The notes: generated from the letters alone by a model not told the origin. 59,699 nt of DNA from UBA9630 sp043725085 (GCA_043725085.1 JAYSLY010000003.1:1-59699), one strand, 5' to 3'; positions 7,972-17,502 are shown, counted from the first letter of the stretch. Numbers and translations: made by a program.

Positions 7972-9336
7972 TTATTGGTTTTCACTCAACTTCCAATCTT
8001 TTTCCAAGTTGACCTGATAGGTCATTTTTTTTAGGCTTTTATAAATCACGCTCACTTCGCCCGTCACTGCGCCTGAGCCGGATTGTCTTTGAATCAGAAG
8101 ATTATAATTATCCACCGCGCTTTGCGGCAATGTGTAAGAAAACTCAACAGTCTTTGTCTGCCCAATTGGCACTCCAAACAACGAGCCGAAATATTTTTTG
8201 CCCAAATCATTCCCAAACCGCTTCTCGCCCAAATTTTGCGTATCGCCAAGCCAGCTATTTTGAGGAACATAGACCCGCAGATACGTCAGATAATCTTTCG
8301 TCATCCAATCTTTTTCTTTAGCTGTATGCTGATAAGTAATTTTCAAATCAGCTTTTGGCACGTCGCCAGACAGATCAACGGTATAGCTAAAAGATCTACG
8401 CATATAGTAGTCACTTTTCCAAGCGCCCATATTCGCATCCACCAACATCAAATAATCCCCCGTCCAATTCCGGTCCACGCTGCCATCCCATTGCGCCTTT
8501 TGCGCTTGGCTTTCCAACGCCGCATCTTTGAAATAGAGCTGAATATCCTTGCGATTGAGATCATCCAAAATAATCTCTGCCAATTGGATTTTTTGTGGAA
8601 TGCTTAGTGTGAAAACTTTTTTTTCAATTTCCGTTGCAAGCAGATTCATGACGCCCTTTCTGTCCCCTTTTTCGATTCCTTGTTGAGCATAGCCTTTTTC
8701 CACTTGCTGCTCCAACGCAAGCACGGCGTTCTCGCTGTCATAAGTTCCAGGATAACCTTCGATTTCAATCGGACCGGTTACTTTGAGAAAAGACGTCAAA
8801 ACATTACTATTGATTGCCACGATGCCGGCAAAATTTTCCTGGCCTTGTCCCAGGTGATAAAACTCATCCGCTTTTTGCGCATTGGTCGGAAAATCCGGAG
8901 AAAAATTTGAATCGCGTAATTTCCAGTCACTGACTCGCAATGTTTCTTTGATTGGATACGGTGGCACGATGCCATCAGGCACGCGGCCATCAAAATTGGA
9001 AAGGTCGTGCGTTTGTAATTGTTCCAAGTGGCCATCTAGCATTTTCAAAATGCCAAATGATCCAATGTACCCTCCGCCCGGACGCAGTTCCATATTGTTT
9101 TGGAACATTAGCATAAAAGTTTTTTCCTCACCGTCTTTTTGAAACAGATACTGCGCAAAGCTAGCCATCGTTTTGAACTTGGCTTTTTTGAGCTCGTTCA
9201 TAGGTAAAAAATCGATCACCGAGCTGATTGTCCCAAATTCCTTATTACTTCTAACCTGCCAAAAAAAATACCAACCGATCAGAAATAATCCGGCAAAAAC
9301 CCAAAATACGATAAAATTACGATTACTTTTTTGCAT
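7972..9336 (-). CDS. DUF4012 membrane-anchored protein
   Basis: The 454 residues have one N-terminal membrane helix (about 8-27) and the DUF4012 hallmark ELRPGGGYIGSFG (about 82-94), with flanking FMLMFQNNMELRP. DUF4012 proteins are frequent in Gram-positive bacteria and Patescibacteria within exopolysaccharide clusters, and are distantly related to LytR-CpsA-Psr-type proteins. A role in attaching or processing surface polymer is inferred from context. The gene following on the same strand ends at 7972; its start overlaps the upstream glycosyltransferase stop by 14 bases, so the two are co-transcribed. Confidence 0.9.
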   Translation of the reverse strand: MQKSNRNFIVFWVFAGLFLIGWYFFWQVRSNKEFGTISSVIDFLPMNELKKAKFKTMASFAQYLFQKDGEEKTFMLMFQNNMELRPGGGYIGSFGILKMLDGHLEQLQTHDLSNFDGRVPDGIVPPYPIKETLRVSDWKLRDSNFSPDFPTNAQKADEFYHLGQGQENFAGIVAINSNVLTSFLKVTGPIEIEGYPGTYDSENAVLALEQQVEKGYAQQGIEKGDRKGVMNLLATEIEKKVFTLSIPQKIQLAEIILDDLNRKDIQLYFKDAALESQAQKAQWDGSVDRNWTGDYLMLVDANMGAWKSDYYMRRSFSYTVDLSGDVPKADLKITYQHTAKEKDWMTKDYLTYLRVYVPQNSWLGDTQNLGEKRFGNDLGKKYFGSLFGVPIGQTKTVEFSYTLPQSAVDNYNLLIQRQSGSGAVTGEVSVIYKSLKKMTYQVNLEKDWKLSENQ

Positions 9337-10486
9337 ACGAATTAAGCTGTTTTATCTCCGCCTTTTCTCTCTGGGTTATTTTATACAAATCCTCAATTTG
9401 GGAAACAATCTTGTCCCAATCATAAAACTCTTTGGCAATTTTTTGACTTTCCTCGCCGGCACTCTTTGCAACTTCCGGATTATTCAAAATACCCAGCAGC
9501 TTTTCTTCCAAATCTTTTTCATTTTTATTCTCAAATGCAAACCCGCTCCCGCGAAGAACACTGACATTTTCCAAAATATTACTGATTAGAATCGGTTTGC
9601 CATAACCCATTGCCTCCAAAAGAGCAAGGGACATCCCCTCTGATTCAGATGGTTGGACGAAAAGAAAACAGTGGGAGAAAAGCTGCTCCAATTTTTCCCC
9701 GCTTATCGTTCCGGTAAAAATAATATCCTTATTATTTTTAGCTAATTTTTTAAGTTCGCAAACATAATCATCAGTAAACGAACCGTTTCCGGCAATGACT
9801 AATTTTTTGCCCTTATTCAAATTTTTCTCACAAAGACGATTGAAAGCATTGATCAGATAGTGAATACCCTTGTGCCTGATCAAGCGACTGGCGGAAAAAA
9901 TGTATTCATTTTTCTCCAAATTCCACTCAGAAAGGGCGCTGTCATTAGCATTAAATCTAATCTCAGCGCCATTGGGAATGTGGACTAAATCTTTTTGATA
10001 TCTTCTTTGGGCATAGATACGCAACTCCTCGCTCACGGCAATTGTTTTGTCGGGAACCGTGCAAGTTAGTTTTTCAGAAAAACGCAAATAGGCCCGTGCA
10101 ACCGCCCCCCATTTTTTGTGAAAATAATCTTGACATTGGAAAGTGGCAACTACAGCCATTCTTTTTTTGAAAAATTTTGGAATAAAACTTAGTGATGTCG
10201 GCCCGATTGAATGATAGTGCACCACATCATAATTTTGAAATAGCGCATGCACCGTTGCCAAGAAAGTGTGGCTAATCGCATCAAGATTTTTGGTCGGAAT
10301 AGACGGCAAGTGAATGATTTTTACCCCTTCAAATTCATGCAGTTTTTTGTCCGTATAGTTATTGCGCACATAGACAAAAACCTCATGACCCAATTTAGCC
10401 ATCCGTGTTGCCACTTCTTCCACATACCGCTCCACTCCGCCGGTTTTTGTGGGTATTCCTTTTTGCCCAATATAAGCTATTTTCAT
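9323..10486 (-). CDS. GT4-family glycosyltransferase
   Basis: The 387 residues fold as GT-B glycosyltransferase family 4. The N-terminal domain opens with MKIAYIGQKGIPTKTGGVERYVEE, the glycine loop found in many surface-sugar transferases. The C-terminal nucleotide-sugar domain carries IFSASRLIRHKGIHYLI and the E-x7-E signature in QPSESEGMSLALLEAMGYGKP. It transfers a sugar from a nucleotide or polyprenyl donor during polysaccharide assembly; donor and acceptor cannot be read from sequence. It is followed on the same strand by DUF4012 (14-base overlap) and preceded by a second GT4. Confidence 0.93.
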   Translation of the reverse strand: MKIAYIGQKGIPTKTGGVERYVEEVATRMAKLGHEVFVYVRNNYTDKKLHEFEGVKIIHLPSIPTKNLDAISHTFLATVHALFQNYDVVHYHSIGPTSLSFIPKFFKKRMAVVATFQCQDYFHKKWGAVARAYLRFSEKLTCTVPDKTIAVSEELRIYAQRRYQKDLVHIPNGAEIRFNANDSALSEWNLEKNEYIFSASRLIRHKGIHYLINAFNRLCEKNLNKGKKLVIAGNGSFTDDYVCELKKLAKNNKDIIFTGTISGEKLEQLFSHCFLFVQPSESEGMSLALLEAMGYGKPILISNILENVSVLRGSGFAFENKNEKDLEEKLLGILNNPEVAKSAGEESQKIAKEFYDWDKIVSQIEDLYKITQREKAEIKQLNSYAKK

Positions 10487-10504
10487 TGATTTTCAACTAA
10501 ATTC

Positions 10505-11728
10505 TTAACTCACAACCATAGCACTTTTTGCTTTATCTGTCAATTTTTTAAACAAAGCCGTGATTTTTTGCAAATAGTCTTGGGCTGCGAAATCTTTCGC
10601 TCGTCTGAGCGCGTTTTGAGAAAAAGTTTTACGCAAATTTTCATTTTCATACAATTCTGCTATTTTTTCTTGCATCTCTTTTTCATTGCGGACTAAATAC
10701 CCACTTTTTCCATCCTCGATTATTTCTGCAAAAGCTTCACCAGAAAACCCGATAAACGGCTTGCCATTAACAATCGCTTCCAAGGCAATAAGGCCAAATG
10801 TTTCCCAAAGTTTGGAAGTTGAAACAACTAGTGATGCATTCTTGATTAGTTTTTCCAACTCTTTTGGTGATTGAAACCCAGCATATTTAATATTTTTTAA
10901 TTTAGGAATTTCAAGATCATCTTCAATTCTTCCCGCTAAATATAGATTAATCCTTGGAAGATTTTTGAAAATTTCAATCAGGCGATTAACGCCTTTTTCC
11001 TTGGAAAGTCGGCCAAAATGCAGGACATATTTTTCTCCCGAACTAATCTCGCCTTCTTCGCTCGGATCTTGCTGATAAGAAAAATGTGGAAGTACGATAA
11101 TTTTTTCCGTCGCAATTCCTCCAGCAATTAACTTGGTTTTCGTAAATTGACTAGGTGAAATATACAAATCAATATTTTTCGCATACATCCCAAAATATCT
11201 ATGCGCCTTAAATTCCAAAGCAGCCAGAAAACTTTTGACCAGCGAATTTTTAAACTTACGCCTTGCAACAAAACTCCAAAATTTTAAATCTTCGACTCTA
11301 GCAGAATCTCTCTCTGGCAAATAGTGCGGATAAACCAGTTTATTATCATGCACCGTCATCACAATCGGGATATTTTGCTTTTTGATTTCTCCCAAAATTG
11401 AAGGAGAAATTTGATGATAGATATTATGGATATGCACAATATCCGGCTGAAAATCAATGAGGAGTTTTCTCATCTTATTTTTCGCTTCGAAAGAATAGAA
11501 CATCCGCCCGACGCCTTTGATTTTTTGCCAAAGCGTTGAATCATTTCGATTGTAGCCAACATAGCTGACAAAATATTTTTGCCAAGGAGAAAAGATGTTC
11601 TTCGGACTGTGCATGGAAAAAACCGCCACATTGTGTCCGGCTGATTTGAGAAGCGCGACTACATCCAAAAAATGTCTGTCTGCGCCACCTTTGAGGTAAT
11701 TAAATTTGTTAATTTCTAATATTTTCAT
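10505..11728 (-). CDS. GT4-family glycosyltransferase
   Basis: The 407 residues are a second GT-B, family 4 transferase. The N-terminus MKILEINKFNYLKGGADRHF is typical of capsule and O-antigen GT4 enzymes, and HIHNIYHQISPSI lies in the acceptor domain. The C-terminal domain shows VLHFGRLSKEKGVNRLI and TSKLWETFGLIALEAIVNGKP, the donor-binding E-x7-E motif. The first codons overlap the stop of the upstream O-antigen ligase gene by four bases (ATGA), so translation is probably coupled. Function is surface-polysaccharide assembly; sugar specificity is unknown. Confidence 0.93.
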   Translation of the reverse strand: MKILEINKFNYLKGGADRHFLDVVALLKSAGHNVAVFSMHSPKNIFSPWQKYFVSYVGYNRNDSTLWQKIKGVGRMFYSFEAKNKMRKLLIDFQPDIVHIHNIYHQISPSILGEIKKQNIPIVMTVHDNKLVYPHYLPERDSARVEDLKFWSFVARRKFKNSLVKSFLAALEFKAHRYFGMYAKNIDLYISPSQFTKTKLIAGGIATEKIIVLPHFSYQQDPSEEGEISSGEKYVLHFGRLSKEKGVNRLIEIFKNLPRINLYLAGRIEDDLEIPKLKNIKYAGFQSPKELEKLIKNASLVVSTSKLWETFGLIALEAIVNGKPFIGFSGEAFAEIIEDGKSGYLVRNEKEMQEKIAELYENENLRKTFSQNALRRAKDFAAQDYLQKITALFKKLTDKAKSAMVVS

Positions 11729-13170
11729 ATTTTTTGCTGATCAATTGCCCGAATTAGCCCAAGATTGATCCAAAAAAACATCGCCAAAAGGTTAGTTTCC
11801 AGATATGGCTGCAGCATGAAAGAGACTAAATATACCACCAGAACGCTCAAAAACGCCAGTCTATAGAAATTCGCCCTGAAGTCATCTGCCTCAAATAGCA
11901 TCCTGAAATGCAAATAAACAAAATACAAAAATAGAAATATTCCTACTACTCCAAATTGCATAATGATCGTCAAAAAAGAATTATGCATATTACGCACTTC
12001 CACAAAATCATGATAATTTCCAATTTCAATTGAAACAACCTGCCCCGTGCCAATTCCAAAGATAAAATTCTCCTGATATTTCTCCCAGGCGCTTTGCCAA
12101 ACAGCTGCTCTCCAGGCAAAACTTTCGTCACTTCCCGCATTAGCAATAGAAACGCTTCTTTGAGCAATGGCTTGTTTGACTTCAAAAATAGTTTCGCTCA
12201 ATCTTGATTGCGGCGTCATTAAGGCTGCATAAAAAAATAAAATGCACGCAACACACACCAAAAGGGCTGCTTTCGCTACGATCTTATTGACACTGAATTT
12301 TTGCTCTTTTTTAAGTAAAAAATAAATCAAAATAAAAGCTAGTCCCAGGGCAATCCAAAGATGGCGCATCAGCGTGCCGACAATTCCGACTGCCCAAAAC
12401 AAACCCAAAAAAATCAAAAGTCTGTTTTTTCGTTTTTGAAAAATTGCAAACAAAATAACCGGAATAAATGCCAACGTAATATACAATCCGTGATAGAAAG
12501 CCAAAATTCTCACCCCATCCGTTGAAAGCGGCGTGATTTCAGTCCAAAGTCCCTTGCCGCTAACTATTCCAAATAAAATAAACCCCACAATCAACACCGC
12601 AGCGGAAAAATAAAATTTCAAGAGCCGATTCATTTGTTCGCGATTAGCAATCAAAAGATAAGTTATAAAATATAAAAGGCTGTAAAAAGCATAATTTTTA
12701 AGCGAACTAAAAGACAGATAGGCGCTTGAATTGAAAATATAAACACTAACAAAGTAATAAATAATATTAAGCACAATAAAAGCCCCAAGCACTCCATCGG
12801 CTTTTTTGATTTTTTTCGAGTCTTCTTTTCTTTTTGCCAAGTACCTAAAAAATAATCCTAAAAGCATTCCCAAAATGATAATGTCAGGCAAAAACAGTTT
12901 ATACTCCGTCTTATCAATAATAATCGGAGAGAGAGTGAAAAAACTATTAAAAATTATCGTCAGAAAAACAAGCGCGAAAAGTCCGCTACGCGGATAGGCT
13001 AGGGTCAAAACAAATGAGACAGTGACTGCCAACAAATAGAGTGGCAAAACAAAGCCGACAAAAAAATTGGCCAAAATAAAAAGCATCAAAAAAATGATGC
13101 TAAAAATAGCACTAACTGTTTCCGCTTCGATTCGATTTTTTTGCTTAATTGTAGGCATAATAATTGTCAT
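11725..13170 (-). CDS. O-antigen ligase / Wzy-type polymerase
   Basis: The 481-residue protein is polytopic, with about 11-13 membrane helices by hydrophobicity. A large extracytoplasmic loop contains RNMHNSFLTIIMQFGVVGI, which matches the Wzy_C/O-antigen ligase pattern (conserved His before a helix). WRAAVWQSAWEKYQENFIFGIGTGQ also fits the ligase-loop consensus. It would polymerise or attach undecaprenyl-linked glycans outside the membrane. Start codons at 13170 and 13158 are both possible. The downstream GT4 overlaps by four bases. A MITE-like repeat lies just upstream (13185-13304), so its promoter may be carried by or displaced by that repeat. Confidence 0.88.
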   Translation of the reverse strand: MTIIMPTIKQKNRIEAETVSAIFSIIFLMLFILANFFVGFVLPLYLLAVTVSFVLTLAYPRSGLFALVFLTIIFNSFFTLSPIIIDKTEYKLFLPDIIILGMLLGLFFRYLAKRKEDSKKIKKADGVLGAFIVLNIIYYFVSVYIFNSSAYLSFSSLKNYAFYSLLYFITYLLIANREQMNRLLKFYFSAAVLIVGFILFGIVSGKGLWTEITPLSTDGVRILAFYHGLYITLAFIPVILFAIFQKRKNRLLIFLGLFWAVGIVGTLMRHLWIALGLAFILIYFLLKKEQKFSVNKIVAKAALLVCVACILFFYAALMTPQSRLSETIFEVKQAIAQRSVSIANAGSDESFAWRAAVWQSAWEKYQENFIFGIGTGQVVSIEIGNYHDFVEVRNMHNSFLTIIMQFGVVGIFLFLYFVYLHFRMLFEADDFRANFYRLAFLSVLVVYLVSFMLQPYLETNLLAMFFWINLGLIRAIDQQKI

Positions 13171-13184
13171 CCTGTTATTTTGTT

Positions 13185-13304
13185 GTCATTCCCGCGAAGG
13201 CGGGAATCTAGTTTAAAAGCTAAATTAGTTAGACCAGCATAATACTTAGCTTGGTGATTTTAAACAAAATTTATCCACTGGATCCCAGTTTTCACGGGGA
13301 TGAC
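13185..13304. mobile_element. MITE-like repeat, copy 1
   Basis: The element begins GTCATTCCCGC with a small hairpin (CCCGCGAAGGCGGG) and ends GGGGATGAC, preceded by CTGGATCCC. These termini are inverted relative to each other and match copies at 25944-26119 and 54138-54285. The inner part of this copy is diverged from the other two. There is no ORF, so movement would need an external transposase. Confidence 0.7.
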
Positions 13305-13342
13305 ATCTGTTTTTTATAACCAGCCATCATAGCACATTTCAG

Positions 13343-13380
13343 AAAAAAAATCAAGCCCCAGAAATTGCTTTCTGGGGCTT
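13343..13380 (-). terminator. Rho-independent terminator
   Basis: On the minus strand a 12-bp stem (AAGCCCCAGAAA with its complement, 13353-13380, loop of four) is followed by eight U (13343-13350). It lies 34 bases after the stop of the 13414-13815 gene, so that gene is terminated separately from the downstream polysaccharide genes. Confidence 0.88.
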
Positions 13381-13413
13381 GGGCCGGATCGCTCGGTTGA
13401 GCGTCCGGGTTAG

Positions 13414-13815
13414 TTATTTGAGTAACGGAAAAAGGTACTTGCAGGCCGGTTGGCCTGTTTTCGGGTCAATCCAGCTTGGGTCGATTGACAGTCCCCGTGG
13501 AGGCGAGCTCTGAGGGGTAATCATTTGAAAATGAACCCCGGAGTCATCTTTCCACAGAAAGTTGAACCCCTGACCTCTTTCCAGCTTGAAGCTGGTTTTC
13601 GGACCGATCCGATCAGGCCTACTTCCATTGACGTCGTCGTAAATCTCGATGTCAACAAGCGCCGTTCCGGCCGGCATCGTCCCCATCGTTACATTCCCGT
13701 TGCTATCGCAGACGGGAAAAGAATTAACCATCTTTGCTACAGGCCCCGCGTTAGCAGTGCCAACCATTGCCATGATAGCGAAAGCTACCAAAACGGTAAT
13801 GCTGATTTTTTTCAT
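13414..13815 (-). CDS. Small secreted protein, 133 aa
   Basis: The start is fixed by a strong SD (AGGAGGA, 8 bases before the ATG at 13815). A signal peptide ends at about residue 23 (VGTANA-GP). The mature part has two Cys (FPVCDSNG near the start, QPACKYLF near the end) that could pair, and phrases MPAGTALVDIEIYDD, GFNFLWKDDSG and SIDPSWIDP. These resemble the modules of the larger secreted protein at 17605-18699 (LPAGT..., LFEFSY..., WIDPS). No known family is recognised. GC content is visibly higher than in flanking polysaccharide genes, and it has its own terminator, which suggests a transferred single-gene cassette. Confidence 0.8.
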   Translation of the reverse strand: MKKISITVLVAFAIMAMVGTANAGPVAKMVNSFPVCDSNGNVTMGTMPAGTALVDIEIYDDVNGSRPDRIGPKTSFKLERGQGFNFLWKDDSGVHFQMITPQSSPPRGLSIDPSWIDPKTGQPACKYLFPLLK

Positions 13816-14075
13816 AGGTACTCCTCCTGATGCATGTTGTGCGCGATATGCGCGATTTTACCATCTGTCAGTTTGTACTCCATAAAGTATGGCTAGCCGT
13901 GTGCCAGAAAGGGAAAGTCAAGCGTTAAATTCAACCCTCGAATCTTTGCTCGTCTTCTTGTTTGTCTCCGCAATTCATCCTGTGCTCAAAATACACGCAC
14001 CGTGAACGCTCGATTGCCAAAAGAGGCAATATGGAAAAAACTCAAAAACTTGCGAAAGATTCAAAGTGGAATCAT

Positions 14076-15731
14076 TTATCGCTGTGACTGACTACTCAGA
14101 CTGGCAAAAACAGCTTCGTCTCTACTCAATGCAGGTGTGGTTGCTGATGCCACCTGTGCAGCTCGGAATTGGTTTCCGCCAATTCCAGTGCCAACCAACT
14201 GCACCTCCTTCTGGCATTTATCACCATACCACTTTTCAACTGGCCTGGTGACATCCCACGTAACGCGAAATAACACTGTGGGATTTATTGCCGCATATAT
14301 TTTCGCTTGAGGACCGAGTCTGATCGTTCCCCAATCGTTTGGAATATCATAGCAGAGCTCAACCCCCAAAACTCCGGGGATCAAATCGCTCCAACCTTCA
14401 TAGTCGAGACCTCCATAGGCTCTGACTTTCCAGTCTTTTGCGATTCGATAATCAACTCCGACAACTGCCTCGGCGAATATCTTAGAATCCGCCTTAGTGT
14501 CGGAGAAACTGCTGGAAACACTCTGTCCGCCAAGACCAAACCAACTCTCAATGGTGGCGAACCACCAAAGCTTGTCATAAATCAATTCTTGGCGGTATTC
14601 GAGATACTCGCCAATAACCGGACCGATTTGGTTAATTGACCAGCTATGATCAGAGTCTTCCCAATGGGATCGTTCGATTCCGAATCGAAGTTTTGCCACC
14701 CATTGGCGACTCAGCCCGTCATCCCCTGTCCAGACTCGTTTGATGCCGCCTTGAACCACAAGCCGATCGCCGTTTCCGCTACTGCTGGAATCGTCGATCA
14801 TGCCATACCAATAGGCGCTGGCCAGAAAGCCCACACCCCAATAGTATTCACTGGCACAATCTTCGGCGAAATTTTTCCAATAAATGGCTTCGCCAAAAAC
14901 TCCATAGCCCCTACTTCCTGCAGCTCCGTTCCCAGAACCGCCGGAACGATGCCAGTATGTATACGCGCCGGCATCAAATTCCAGTGCGTCTTTGCAAGAC
15001 TTGCATGGAGCTGGAGCTGGGATAGTTGCTTGAATCTCTTTTTTCTGCTCAGACACTTCAATCACCAGCGGAGCAGTGACGCCGGGTTCTTCAGTCGGGA
15101 CACGAACTTCGCGAGGACTGATATAGTTCCCGCAATTCAGTGCATCCAAAATGAATTCCCCTGTCCAGCCGCGATATAAAATTGCATTAATACCGCCGGC
15201 TTTTACATTGATAAGCACGCCTCCGGTCCAGACTTCATCCTTCCCGAAAGAGACAGCTTTGACAATCGTCCCATTGGGAAGAAAAATCTCTTCCTGAGAC
15301 AAGCCGTTTTCCTTTGAAGCTAGAATAGATCGTGCGCCCTCTCTTGAAACTCCATGGCGCATAATATTTTTCATGTGGCGATCATATTCCTTGGCAGTCA
15401 ACTTTTTTTGCACCCCGTTGATCCGCGGTGCAAACGGTTTGCCCATTTCTCTGCTATATATATGAGCATACCCGGTTGACGACGGCACAAATGTTTGCTG
15501 CCGTTTCTTCGACTGAGTCTTGGCCTTTGATACTATCTCAAGCTTTTGACCCGTTTTTATTTTGTTAACATTCTCAATTCCGTTGATCCGAGCAAGCTCG
15601 GCAACGGAGATTCCCTTGCCTTTTGCAATCTTTCCCAACGTGTCTCCACGTTGGACCGTATATGTCTCAGCCGAAACCGGCCAAGCAATACACAGTAGGA
15701 TTGCAATAATCAAACCGCTAATTTTTTGCAT
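14076..15731 (-). CDS. LysM-domain exported protein with possible beta-barrel C-terminus
   Basis: The start at 15731 is chosen because it follows AGGAGG and begins a signal peptide (MQKISGLIIAILLCIAWPVSA), giving 551 residues. A LysM peptidoglycan-binding motif (YTVQRGDTLGKIAKGKG ... IKTGQKLEIV) spans about 22-66. A linker carries CKSCKD near residue 250. From about 255 to 500 there are 8-10 alternating hydrophobic/polar strands ending in aromatic residues, for example YYWGVGFLASAYWYG, QWVAKLRFGIERSHW, WWFATIESWFGLGGQ and WKVRAYGGLDYEGW. This is the pattern of an outer-membrane beta-barrel. That is unexpected in Patescibacteria, so the barrel call is an inference. The 5' end overlaps the upstream lipoprotein gene by 14 bases. 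Confidence 0.8.
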   Translation of the reverse strand: MQKISGLIIAILLCIAWPVSAETYTVQRGDTLGKIAKGKGISVAELARINGIENVNKIKTGQKLEIVSKAKTQSKKRQQTFVPSSTGYAHIYSREMGKPFAPRINGVQKKLTAKEYDRHMKNIMRHGVSREGARSILASKENGLSQEEIFLPNGTIVKAVSFGKDEVWTGGVLINVKAGGINAILYRGWTGEFILDALNCGNYISPREVRVPTEEPGVTAPLVIEVSEQKKEIQATIPAPAPCKSCKDALEFDAGAYTYWHRSGGSGNGAAGSRGYGVFGEAIYWKNFAEDCASEYYWGVGFLASAYWYGMIDDSSSSGNGDRLVVQGGIKRVWTGDDGLSRQWVAKLRFGIERSHWEDSDHSWSINQIGPVIGEYLEYRQELIYDKLWWFATIESWFGLGGQSVSSSFSDTKADSKIFAEAVVGVDYRIAKDWKVRAYGGLDYEGWSDLIPGVLGVELCYDIPNDWGTIRLGPQAKIYAAINPTVLFRVTWDVTRPVEKWYGDKCQKEVQLVGTGIGGNQFRAAQVASATTPALSRDEAVFASLSSQSQR

Positions 15732-16623
15732 CTTTCTTTTCCTCCTGTGTCTGTGTTTCTGGTTTTTTTGCAGGCACATGTCCCAATGAATCAAAATCCC
15801 ATCCATTTGATCGACCGGCGGCAGCATTAATCACATTCATGCCAGCACCAATGGTTGTTGCAAATGGATCCGTGGAAAAAAACAATCTGACCCACTTCCT
15901 GCCGACTAGCCGCTGAGAAAATGTGTACCCCGGGTTAATCGCAAGAATCTGTCTGAATTCCGATTCCGCAAGTGGAGTAAGGATATATCCCCGAGGGGAG
16001 TTAAACCTGTTCCACTTTGCAATATCTTTAATCAACTGGTCAGATTTTGGAAAATCAGCAATGTTGGTTCCATTTTTCTCAACCAGTTCTTGCCGATAAC
16101 TCGCATCCGACATGAGCTTATTACGATCGACAGCAATGTCAGCCTCATCAACTGACAACTTAAAAACTCTCGTTGCCCGTGTCGATAGAACCAATGCTTT
16201 GGCATTTTTAATCACCTTAGCATCTCCATCAATCAAAAGCTCCGCAGTATTGCTAAACGATCTTTTCACAAACTGCCCGATGTACTCGTGTCCCTGAGAG
16301 ACGACCAACGCATACCACCTGATTCTCTCAGGAACAACTTGCTCATCTTGAAGCTCAGCCGGAAACGGCACATCATAACAGGTAAACTCCCCGCGCAAAA
16401 GCGCCGGAGTTTCTGTAATGCCTGTCGTATCGGCCGGTTGAAGCAAGCGATCATTAAATACTCCTTGAATATCTCGATCTTTATAGTCTTTGAGATTTTT
16501 TTCCGGAATATCTAAATATGTCCGATTAAAATTCCCTCTCATCTGCATATCCGTCGCCGCACATCCCGAAAAGATGACAGCGACTGCCATAACCAGCAAA
16601 AAACCTACTCTATTCTTCATCAT
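15718..16623 (-). CDS. Putative lipoprotein, 301 aa
   Basis: The start ATGATG at 16623 follows the strong SD AAGGAGGG. Residues 1-21 are a lipoprotein signal peptide with lipobox IFSGC, so C21 would be lipidated and the protein tethered to a membrane. The mature region is soluble, about 280 residues, with charged helices and no motif I recognise. The C-terminus is Lys/Glu/Gln-rich (KKPETQTQEEKKDAKN). It overlaps the LysM/beta-barrel gene by 14 bases and is probably its partner in one envelope complex. GC and SD use match the neighbouring foreign-looking genes, not the polysaccharide genes. Confidence 0.8.
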   Translation of the reverse strand: MMKNRVGFLLVMAVAVIFSGCAATDMQMRGNFNRTYLDIPEKNLKDYKDRDIQGVFNDRLLQPADTTGITETPALLRGEFTCYDVPFPAELQDEQVVPERIRWYALVVSQGHEYIGQFVKRSFSNTAELLIDGDAKVIKNAKALVLSTRATRVFKLSVDEADIAVDRNKLMSDASYRQELVEKNGTNIADFPKSDQLIKDIAKWNRFNSPRGYILTPLAESEFRQILAINPGYTFSQRLVGRKWVRLFFSTDPFATTIGAGMNVINAAAGRSNGWDFDSLGHVPAKKPETQTQEEKKDAKN

Positions 16624-16688
16624 CTGCCATCCCTCCTTTTATTAGTTCGCTATTCAGTTGTCAATGGACGATCCATAACAACCTTATG

Positions 16689-16717
16689 CTAATCTCAAAT
16701 ATATTTTTTGAGACTAG
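16689..16717. promoter_or_regulatory. Inverted repeat upstream of the lipoprotein gene
   Basis: CTAGTCTCAAA and TTTGAGATTAG (minus strand) form an 11-bp stem with one G-T pair and a short AT loop. It lies between the Wzz-like gene end and the lipoprotein start, without a U tract. It may be an operator or a weak transcription end for the Wzz-like gene. Confidence 0.4.
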
Positions 16718-16758
16718 ACAAAAAATTGCTAAGCCAAATTATTTTCTAGCAGTTTTTT

Positions 16759-17466
16759 TTAATAATTCCTACTGCCGGATAAATCATTAGCCCTATCTTC
16801 CGCCGTATTATGCATAAATGTATTCTTGCCAAAAGTCCTAAATTCTGTTCTAGCTAAAACGCATTGTGATTTACAATAAACTAGCATAAAAGCCAAAATA
16901 AAGCCAACCACAAAACCGGAAAAACTGACCAAAAAAATCTGCCCGAGGGTCGGATTTTTTTCCACAATCGGCCCGCTCAAAACGCGAATTTCCACATTTT
17001 GCCCTTGTCCCAAAAAGAGAGAATATTTATTCGTCAAAACATCGATCACAGCGCTGGAAATTTCTCCGGCCAGCTTGGGTGAGTTTGCAAAAACTTGTAC
17101 TGTAATGATTCCCACGCTGGAATTCTTTTTCAGTTTCACGGTTTTTTGCCACTCTTTCAGACGATCAACTTTGTCTGCCGGCAAAAAGTTAGTGGAAACC
17201 AAGTTTGCTTTTCCAATTTCTTCCAAAAATTTCTCGCTATAGACCGACTCCATCAAAATTCCACTCAAATAGTCGGAAGATTTGGAAAGCGCATAATAGT
17301 CGGAAAAACCTTGCTGGTTTTGCACTACCAAAAGATCCGCTGTGGCGCTATAGCTCTTTTGCGACAAAACCAAAATCAAAAAAGACAGTGCACCCAAAAC
17401 CAATCCGGCAAAGATGATGTTTTTTAGGTTGTTTTTGGCTAATTCAAGCATTTTTTCCAGTGTCAT
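16759..17466 (-). CDS. Wzz/YveK-type polysaccharide chain-length protein
   Basis: The 235 residues have two membrane helices, about 20-40 (NIIFAGLVLGALSFLILVLS) and about 180-200 (FLVSFSGFVVGFILAFMLVY). They flank an extracytoplasmic alpha/beta domain, the classic Wzz/Wzc-N layout. YSATADLLVV after helix 1 and EKNPTLGQI before helix 2 match the conserved Pro-rich junctions. There is no cytoplasmic kinase domain. It would set glycan chain length together with the Wzy-type protein at 11725-13170. The ATG at 17466 is preferred over an upstream TTG. A promoter (TTGACA-17-TAATGT) sits just upstream. The last 35 residues are unusually polar. Confidence 0.85.
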   Translation of the reverse strand: MTLEKMLELAKNNLKNIIFAGLVLGALSFLILVLSQKSYSATADLLVVQNQQGFSDYYALSKSSDYLSGILMESVYSEKFLEEIGKANLVSTNFLPADKVDRLKEWQKTVKLKKNSSVGIITVQVFANSPKLAGEISSAVIDVLTNKYSLFLGQGQNVEIRVLSGPIVEKNPTLGQIFLVSFSGFVVGFILAFMLVYCKSQCVLARTEFRTFGKNTFMHNTAEDRANDLSGSRNY

Positions 17467-17502
17467 AAAATTCAAATAAATTTAATTAAAATCCAACAGC
17501 CA

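Noticed and set aside
8083..8607. 174-codon + strand ORF opposite the DUF4012 gene
   Set aside because: Antisense shadow of a strongly supported gene, with biased basic and Ile-rich composition.
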